Below are positions 60,075-64,000 of a stretch of DNA of 64,000 nt, piece by piece (the first letter of the stretch is position 1; every line of letters starts with the position of its first letter). Location of the stretch: positions 124,001 through 188,000 of the forward strand of contig JANQRZ010000018.1 in the NCBI GenBank assembly GCA_028284265.1, in the 5' to 3' direction. The translations under genes and the position numbers were made by a program. The stretch comes from Rhodothermales bacterium. Its GTDB lineage: Bacteria; Bacteroidota; Rhodothermia; Rhodothermales; JANQRZ01. The notes under the pieces were generated by a model. The model had not been told where the DNA came from. It saw only the letters and a list, made by a program, of their open reading frames with translations, and ran no database searches.

Positions 60075-60383
60075 ATGAGCACGCCTCCTCCCCCTCCTGA
60101 CGCCTCAGGCCACGGCCTGCGCGCCCTCGAAACGCTGCGCGAGCGAATCGAACAGGCCGCCGCCGAACTCACCCGGCTCCGCGACGAAAACGCCCGGCTC
60201 GCGGACCGGGTCGAGGAGTTGGCCGAACTCACGGGCGATGCCGCTGGCGTCACCATCGAGGGCGAACCTGCCGCGCTACGCGAGCAGGTGGAAGGCTTCA
60301 TCGACGCCATCGACCGGATGCTCGCCGAGCCGTCGCCCGATGAGGCTGCGTCCGACAGTAGTCCCAACGGCTCTTCCGACTAA
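60075..60383 (+). CDS. Small coiled-coil protein between pheT and zapA
   Basis: A 102-residue soluble protein with a Pro-rich N terminus (MSTPPPPPDASGHG). A heptad-patterned coiled coil follows at about 18-50 (LETLRERIEQAAAELTRLRD, then ENARLADRVEELAELTG), then a short helix AALREQVEGFIDAIDRMLAE and a Ser/Asp tail. The position right before zapA and the coiled coil suggest a ZapB-like or ZapA-partner role; this is inference only. Confidence 0.75.
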   Translation: MSTPPPPPDASGHGLRALETLRERIEQAAAELTRLRDENARLADRVEELAELTGDAAGVTIEGEPAALREQVEGFIDAIDRMLAEPSPDEAASDSSPNGSSD

Positions 60384-60394
60384 TACACCCCGTC

Positions 60395-60685
60395 ATGCCC
60401 CAGACCTCCCTCCGTGTCGAAATTCTCGGGCACGAGTATCCACTACGCGTCGACGAAGCCGACGAAGCATTCACCCGCGAGGTCGCGGCCTACGTGGACG
60501 AGCGGATGCAGTCATTCCGCAACGACGTGCCGGGCGTCTCGGACATGACCCACGCCGTCCTGAGCGCGCTCGCGATTGCCGAGGAATTGCACCTCGCGTG
60601 GGGCGAACTGGAGCGCCTCCGTTCTGCCGTCAGCGCCGACGTGGAGACCCTCACGACACACCTCGACACCGCCCTCGCCGAGTAG
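60395..60685 (+). CDS. zapA: Cell division protein ZapA
   Basis: A 96-residue protein. The family start QTSLRVEILGHEYPLRVDEA is followed by EAFTREVAAYVDERMQSFRN and a C-terminal coiled coil (IAEELHLAWGELERLRSAVS). ZapA binds and bundles FtsZ at the division site. It is 11 bp after the coiled-coil gene and just upstream of the structured RNA region, the same zapA-RNA order as in E. coli (zapA-ssrS). Confidence 0.92.
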   Translation: MPQTSLRVEILGHEYPLRVDEADEAFTREVAAYVDERMQSFRNDVPGVSDMTHAVLSALAIAEELHLAWGELERLRSAVSADVETLTTHLDTALAE

Positions 60686-60746
60686 CGGCCTTTCAACGAA
60701 TCCAGAAGAAGTCGCTGGAACTCCGGCCCGCTGTTGCCAGATATAA

Positions 60747-61079
60747 GGGCCGTGCTTGCCACCCGCGCAGACCGGGCCTCCGGGGCGTGTTTGGGGCAGC
60801 ATCCCATCACCGGTCTGCAGCTCCTGTTATAGGAAGCCTTACACCGAGAAAAATGGGAGCCATCCTTCGGATCTGACCTCCAGGCCTCACGCCGACCTTG
60901 CGTCGGTGCCCCCAGCGCCTCGCGCTGGAACGGTGGAAGGAGCGAGGGTCTGAGCGGCACCCACCGTGTTATGAAGAGGCTTCTTCATACACCGCGCTGT
61001 AGGCTGGTGTCCTTTTCGGTGCAGCACCACGGGTGCCCGCGCCAGCGCCCCGGAGGCGGTTCCTTCCGGGGCGTTTTTG
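60747..61079 (+). ncRNA. ssrS: Structured non-coding RNA, 6S RNA candidate
   Basis: The 410-bp gap between zapA and rny has no credible ORF but dense secondary structure. Hairpins are GCCGAC/GTCGGT (about 60891-60907), CCAGCGC/GCGCTGG (60912-60928), TGAAGA/TCTTCA (60972-60987, extended by GTGT/ACAC) and the terminator at 61046-61078. A long-range stem CCGC-gc-AGACC (60763-60773) with GGTCT-ga-GCGG (60947-60957) closes a domain of about 200 nt. That domain contains GGAAGCCTT (60832-60840), similar to the GAAGCCTT of E. coli 6S RNA. The location after zapA is that of ssrS in gammaproteobacteria. The 5' end is a guess; tmRNA, RNase P and SRP RNA signatures are absent. Confidence 0.45.
61046..61078 (+). 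terminator. Intrinsic terminator between the ncRNA and rny
   Basis: CGCCCCGGA (61046-61054) and TCCGGGGCG (61065-61073) form a perfect 9-bp stem with a 10-nt loop, followed by TTTTT (61074-61078). It is the cleanest terminator in the window, yet it ends only 17 nt before the rny ATG, leaving no room for a separate promoter. Confidence 0.8.
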
Positions 61080-61095
61080 TACGTCCTTTCTCCTC

Positions 61096-62790
61096 ATGCT
61101 CCTCTCCCCTCTCCTGCTGGCCGCTGCTATCCTCGTCGCCCTCGGCGTCGGGGTTGTGCTGGGGCGATGGCTGTGGACGGGACAAGCCGGGCGACGGCTC
61201 GAGGAGGCCGCCCGCGAGGCCGAGGCGGTGATCGAGCAGGCGCAGCAGGAAGCCGACACCTTCCGGCAACAGCATGTCGTCGCAGCCCGCGAGACGTTGG
61301 AGACAGAACGACGACGCCTTGACGAACAGACGGCGGACCGGCAGGCCAAGCACCAGCGCATCCGCCAGAAGCTCGACGCGCGGCAGGAAAAGCTGGCGCG
61401 CCGGGCGAAGCGCAGCGCCAAACGCGAGGCCGCCGCCAAGAAAGCGCTCGATGCGGTCGAAGCCCTTCAGCTTGAAGCCGAGCGCCGCCGCGCCGAGGCA
61501 GAAGAACTCCGGGCGAGTGTGCAGAAACTCGCCGGAGCCGTTGGCAGCCGCCAGCAAGCATTGGCGTCACGCGAGCAGGACGTGGACGAACTCGAAGAAA
61601 CCCTCGCGGCAAAGCATGACCGGCTGGACCGACTCATCGGCGACCACATCCGCAAGCTCGAAAGCGTCACCGGCATCTCGAAGCAGGAAGCCCTCGAACG
61701 GCTCGTCGAGGAGCTAGAGAACGAAGCCAAGCTCGAAGCCGCCGCCGCCATCAAGGAAATCCGCGACGAAGCCCGGATGACCGCTAACCGCGAGGCGCGC
61801 AAAGTCGTCCTCACCGCGATCCAGCGCACCGCCGCCAACCACGCCGTCGAGCACACGGTCTCGCTCGTCCAGATTCAGAGCGACGACATGAAGGGCCGCA
61901 TCATCGGGCGCGAGGGCCGCAACATCCGGGCGTTCGAGGCCGCTACAGGCGTCGAGGTGATCGTAGACGAAACACCCGAAGCGGTGCTGCTGTCCGGCTT
62001 CGACCCGGTTCGACGTGAGATCGCCCGCCTCTCGATGGTCCGGCTGGTCCAGGACGGGCGCATCCACCCGGCTCGGATCGAAGAGGTCGTTGACAAAACG
62101 CGCGGCGAGATCGAAGACGAGGTCATCGAGGCAGGCGAAGAGGCCGCCATCAAACTTGGCCTTCATGGTCTCCATGCCGAACTGATCCGCCTCGTCGGGC
62201 GGATGAAGTACCGCTTCAGCTACGGCCAAAACCTGCTCGCCCACTCCATCGAGGTCGCCCAACTCGCCTCGCTCATGGCGGCGGAGCTCGACCTCGACCC
62301 GCGCAAGGCGCGCCGGGCCGGACTCCTGCACGACATCGGCAAGGTGGTTGAGGGCGAACTCGAAAGCCCGCACGCGATCGTCGGGATGGAACTGGCCCAG
62401 CGCTACAAGGAGCACCCCGAAGTCTGTAACGCGGTCGGTGCCCACCACGACGAGATCGAGATGACGACGCCCCTCGCCCCCATCGTGCAGGCCGCCGATG
62501 CCATCAGCGGGGCGCGGCCCGGTGCTCGCCGCGAAGGACTGGACCACTACATCCAGCGCATCAAAGCGCTCGAAGACCTCGCCGCCGACTTCGACGGTGT
62601 CCAGCGGACCTACGCCATCCAAGCCGGACGCGAAGTCCGCGTCATCGTCAACCACGACCTCGTGAGCGACGCACGAGCCGATCAGATGGCGCGCGACATC
62701 TCGAAAAAGATCGAGCATGACCTCCACTATCCCGGTCAGGTGAAGGTGACAGTGATCCGCGAAGTCCGCAGTATCGCCTACGCGAAATAG
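61096..62790 (+). CDS. rny: Ribonuclease Y
   Basis: A 564-residue membrane-anchored endoribonuclease from the ATG at 61096; an upstream GTG in frame lies before the terminator hairpin and is rejected. The N-terminal transmembrane helix is [18 protein letters not shown], followed by a long charged coiled coil (about 30-200). A KH domain contains [20 protein letters not shown] near 271, and an HD domain contains [17 protein letters not shown] near 410 with [10 protein letters not shown] near 448. It starts mRNA decay. The C-terminal tail binds partners in other species. Expression probably depends on readthrough of the preceding terminator. Confidence 0.96.
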   Translation: MLLSPLLLAAAILVALGVGVVLGRWLWTGQAGRRLEEAAREAEAVIEQAQQEADTFRQQHVVAARETLETERRRLDEQTADRQAKHQRIRQKLDARQEKLARRAKRSAKREAAAKKALDAVEALQLEAERRRAEAEELRASVQKLAGAVGSRQQALASREQDVDELEETLAAKHDRLDRLIGDHIRKLESVTGISKQEALERLVEELENEAKLEAAAAIKEIRDEARMTANREARKVVLTAIQRTAANHAVEHTVSLVQIQSDDMKGRIIGREGRNIRAFEAATGVEVIVDETPEAVLLSGFDPVRREIARLSMVRLVQDGRIHPARIEEVVDKTRGEIEDEVIEAGEEAAIKLGLHGLHAELIRLVGRMKYRFSYGQNLLAHSIEVAQLASLMAAELDLDPRKARRAGLLHDIGKVVEGELESPHAIVGMELAQRYKEHPEVCNAVGAHHDEIEMTTPLAPIVQAADAISGARPGARREGLDHYIQRIKALEDLAADFDGVQRTYAIQAGREVRVIVNHDLVSDARADQMARDISKKIEHDLHYPGQVKVTVIREVRSIAYAK

Positions 62791-62836
62791 GCGACGCGCA
62801 CAACGGTGGGCCGAGCGTGCTTCACGCGTAGCGTTC

Positions 62837-62850
62837 GGGGCGCACGCCCC
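62837..62850 (+). terminator. Short GC hairpin after rny
   Basis: GGGGCGCACGCCCC forms a stem of 5-6 bp with a tiny loop about 50 bp after the rny stop. No T-run follows (CCTGATG), so it is a weak terminator candidate. The rest of the 214-bp gap before the next gene shows nothing notable; TTGACA at 62923 lacks a properly spaced -10. Confidence 0.25.
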
Positions 62851-63004
62851 CCTGATGTAGCGGAGGCGACTCCATTGCCGCGCTAGCATCTCGCATGCTC
62901 TGAATTATTCTTCGTGGCGCTATTGACATATCCTATTATCAGGATTTCATTTACGAAGAGACTCCGCCAATCCTACGCTACTTCCCAAACATCCCGTCAG
63001 ACCT

Positions 63005-64000
63005 ATGACCCGGTGCGTCCTGCTTTTCCTGACCGTAGTGTTGGCTACACCCGTCTTCGCTCAGTACCGACCTGCTACCAAGGACCTCGTCGGCAAAGAC
63101 GGTGTCTTGGAGTACGCCCTCCCAACGATAGAACTTGACCGGAACGCGGTTCGGCTCCTCCGCCCCGGTGACGTTCCCGTCAGCATCCGTCAACCCCTCC
63201 GGTCAGGGACACCCTTTGACACCCTCGCCTACTGGGACACCGAGGATGACAGCCTCTTCTTTTCCCCTCTGAGGTCCGACGACGGGATCGTAGAAATCTT
63301 CCAACGCATCACGCCCGGCGTCGGGAATGGACCGTTTGGGTCCGTGCCACCCCCCGCACTCCCGGCGATGGCTGGCCAGGCCACCGATTTTCGTTTCTGC
63401 ATCGCGGGACCCAACCCGGTTTTGGGAGACCCGGACGACGCGCTCGTCTTCGTCAAGCAGAAAGTTGAAACCGGGGACGACCTCCTCATCGCCCCGCCGT
63501 TTCCGTTCGTGTTGGTTAGTATCCCGCTGAATGAGCTTGGGATCGGGGTACCCGGCGCTCGGTGCTTCACCCTAGACCTCGTTGGTCTCAACTTTTTCTT
63601 TGAGGCGGACGAGGAGTTCTTCGGGCGCTTCTTCCTCGACGAGCGCGCCGGGAGTACGCCGAACAACGCGCGGGTCCAGTTCCTGCTTGACGATGGCGAC
63701 GGCACGATCGTGGGGCCGGATGCTGCACAGCCCGGCTACTACAACCCGCCGCGCTCGGTCTATTTCGACGACCTAGCATCCGGATACTTCTCCTTCCCGG
63801 AGCGCAATAACATGATCTTCGAAGAGTATGTCGAGTACGACACCCTACCCACCGTAGATGTAGAACTCAACGCCGCCTGTGGGTTCGTTGACACCTGCCG
63901 TTTCAGCCCCGGCGACACGCTCGTCTACACCGGCTGTCTCAAGAACAACTCAGGATCACTCAAAGAGGTCAACATCACAGTCCAGGCCTTTCCGCCCAAC
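63005..64000 (+). CDS. Secreted protein, start of a larger gene, unknown function (runs off window)
   Basis: An open frame of 332 codons from the ATG at 63005 to the window edge. The signal peptide is MTRCVLLFLTVVLATPVFA with Gln20 as the probable new N terminus, as in other exported proteins here. The mature part is acidic and beta-rich, with segments such as GGTVLEY-like strands, DLVGLNFFFEADEEFFGRFF and VELNAACGFVDTC, the last with paired cysteines. Codon use is less uniformly GC-rich than neighbours. The C terminus is not visible, so a T9SS sorting domain can neither be shown nor excluded. Confidence 0.7.
   Translation, partial: MTRCVLLFLTVVLATPVFAQYRPATKDLVGKDGVLEYALPTIELDRNAVRLLRPGDVPVSIRQPLRSGTPFDTLAYWDTEDDSLFFSPLRSDDGIVEIFQRITPGVGNGPFGSVPPPALPAMAGQATDFRFCIAGPNPVLGDPDDALVFVKQKVETGDDLLIAPPFPFVLVSIPLNELGIGVPGARCFTLDLVGLNFFFEADEEFFGRFFLDERAGSTPNNARVQFLLDDGDGTIVGPDAAQPGYYNPPRSVYFDDLASGYFSFPERNNMIFEEYVEYDTLPTVDVELNAACGFVDTCRFSPGDTLVYTGCLKNNSGSLKEVNITVQAFPPN

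Noticed and set aside
60686-61095. tmRNA, RNase P RNA or SRP RNA in the zapA-rny gap
   Set aside because: No tRNA-like end or tag frame, no GAGGAAAGTCC-type RNase P core, and no GGAAGCAGCC SRP motif on either strand.
61714-62889. Minus-strand open frame of 391 codons
   Set aside because: Antisense to the KH and HD domains of RNase Y; no recognisable domain.
62923-62939. sigma70-like promoter TTGACA/TATTAT before the last gene
   Set aside because: The two boxes are only 5 bp apart, far from the 17 bp required.

Overview
The window is gene-dense, GC-rich chromosomal DNA from a bacterium of the Bacteroidota/Rhodothermota side of the tree, probably a marine Rhodothermota-like lineage (inference). 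The evidence is a SprA-type giant outer-membrane translocon of the type IX secretion system (T9SS), a PorV/PorQ-like barrel, two secreted proteins with T9SS-like C-terminal sorting domains, a complete Bat (aerotolerance) cluster, and promoters resembling the Bacteroidota pattern TTG-N(17-23)-TAnnTTTG rather than sigma70. Most genes lie in tight, often ATGA-overlapping operons. I saw no tRNA, rRNA, CRISPR array, prophage or transposase.

Layout. 1-2.2 kb: a quinone-detoxification-like cassette (MhqD-like esterase, sterol-desaturase-like hydroxylase, MhqO-like dioxygenase). 2.2-7 kb: DUF971 protein, two envelope proteins (one OmpA-like), type II NADH dehydrogenase, HMA metal-binding protein. 7-10.2 kb: nrnA and a secreted FG-GAP propeller. 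10.3-19.4 kb: purQ, then a nine-gene bat operon (DUF58, BatD-like, sirtuin, BatA, BatB, two TPR proteins, BatD, BatE). 19.5-24.7 kb: tdk, J-domain protein, RDD protein, dnaX-ybaB-recR. 24.7-29.7 kb: hydrolase, fused ABC permease, saccharopine-dehydrogenase-like enzyme, SDR, lipoprotein. 30-38.2 kb: sprA. 38.2-42.3 kb: GNAT, lipB and small envelope genes with rsfS. 42.5-47.3 kb: glyoxylate shunt (aceB, aceA) with a divergent RamB-like regulator. 47.3-50.8 kb: a lipoprotein / sorting-domain propeller / PorV-like cassette. 51-54.1 kb: M50 protease, aminotransferase, coaD. 54.2-62.8 kb: infC, a DUF2007-like gene, rpmI, rplT, pheS, pheT, a coiled-coil gene, zapA, a structured non-coding RNA locus (6S-like by position and one motif), rny. 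The window ends inside a secreted-protein gene.

Most notable signals. (1) A 72-bp palindromic repeat lies exactly in frame in the dnaX linker, and at least five other palindromic repeat types sit between genes. (2) A sirtuin is translationally embedded in the bat operon. (3) infC has no usable ATG/GTG/TTG and appears to start at AUC. (4) Terminator-like hairpins sit 15-30 nt before the start codons of rpmI, pheS and rny, suggesting attenuation in the translation/RNA-decay cluster. (5) The aceB-regulator gap carries a perfect 14-bp palindrome, a likely operator. (6) A roughly 330-nt structured RNA locus between zapA and rny ends in a textbook terminator. Functions are assigned by reading motifs and family resemblance; no database search was possible.
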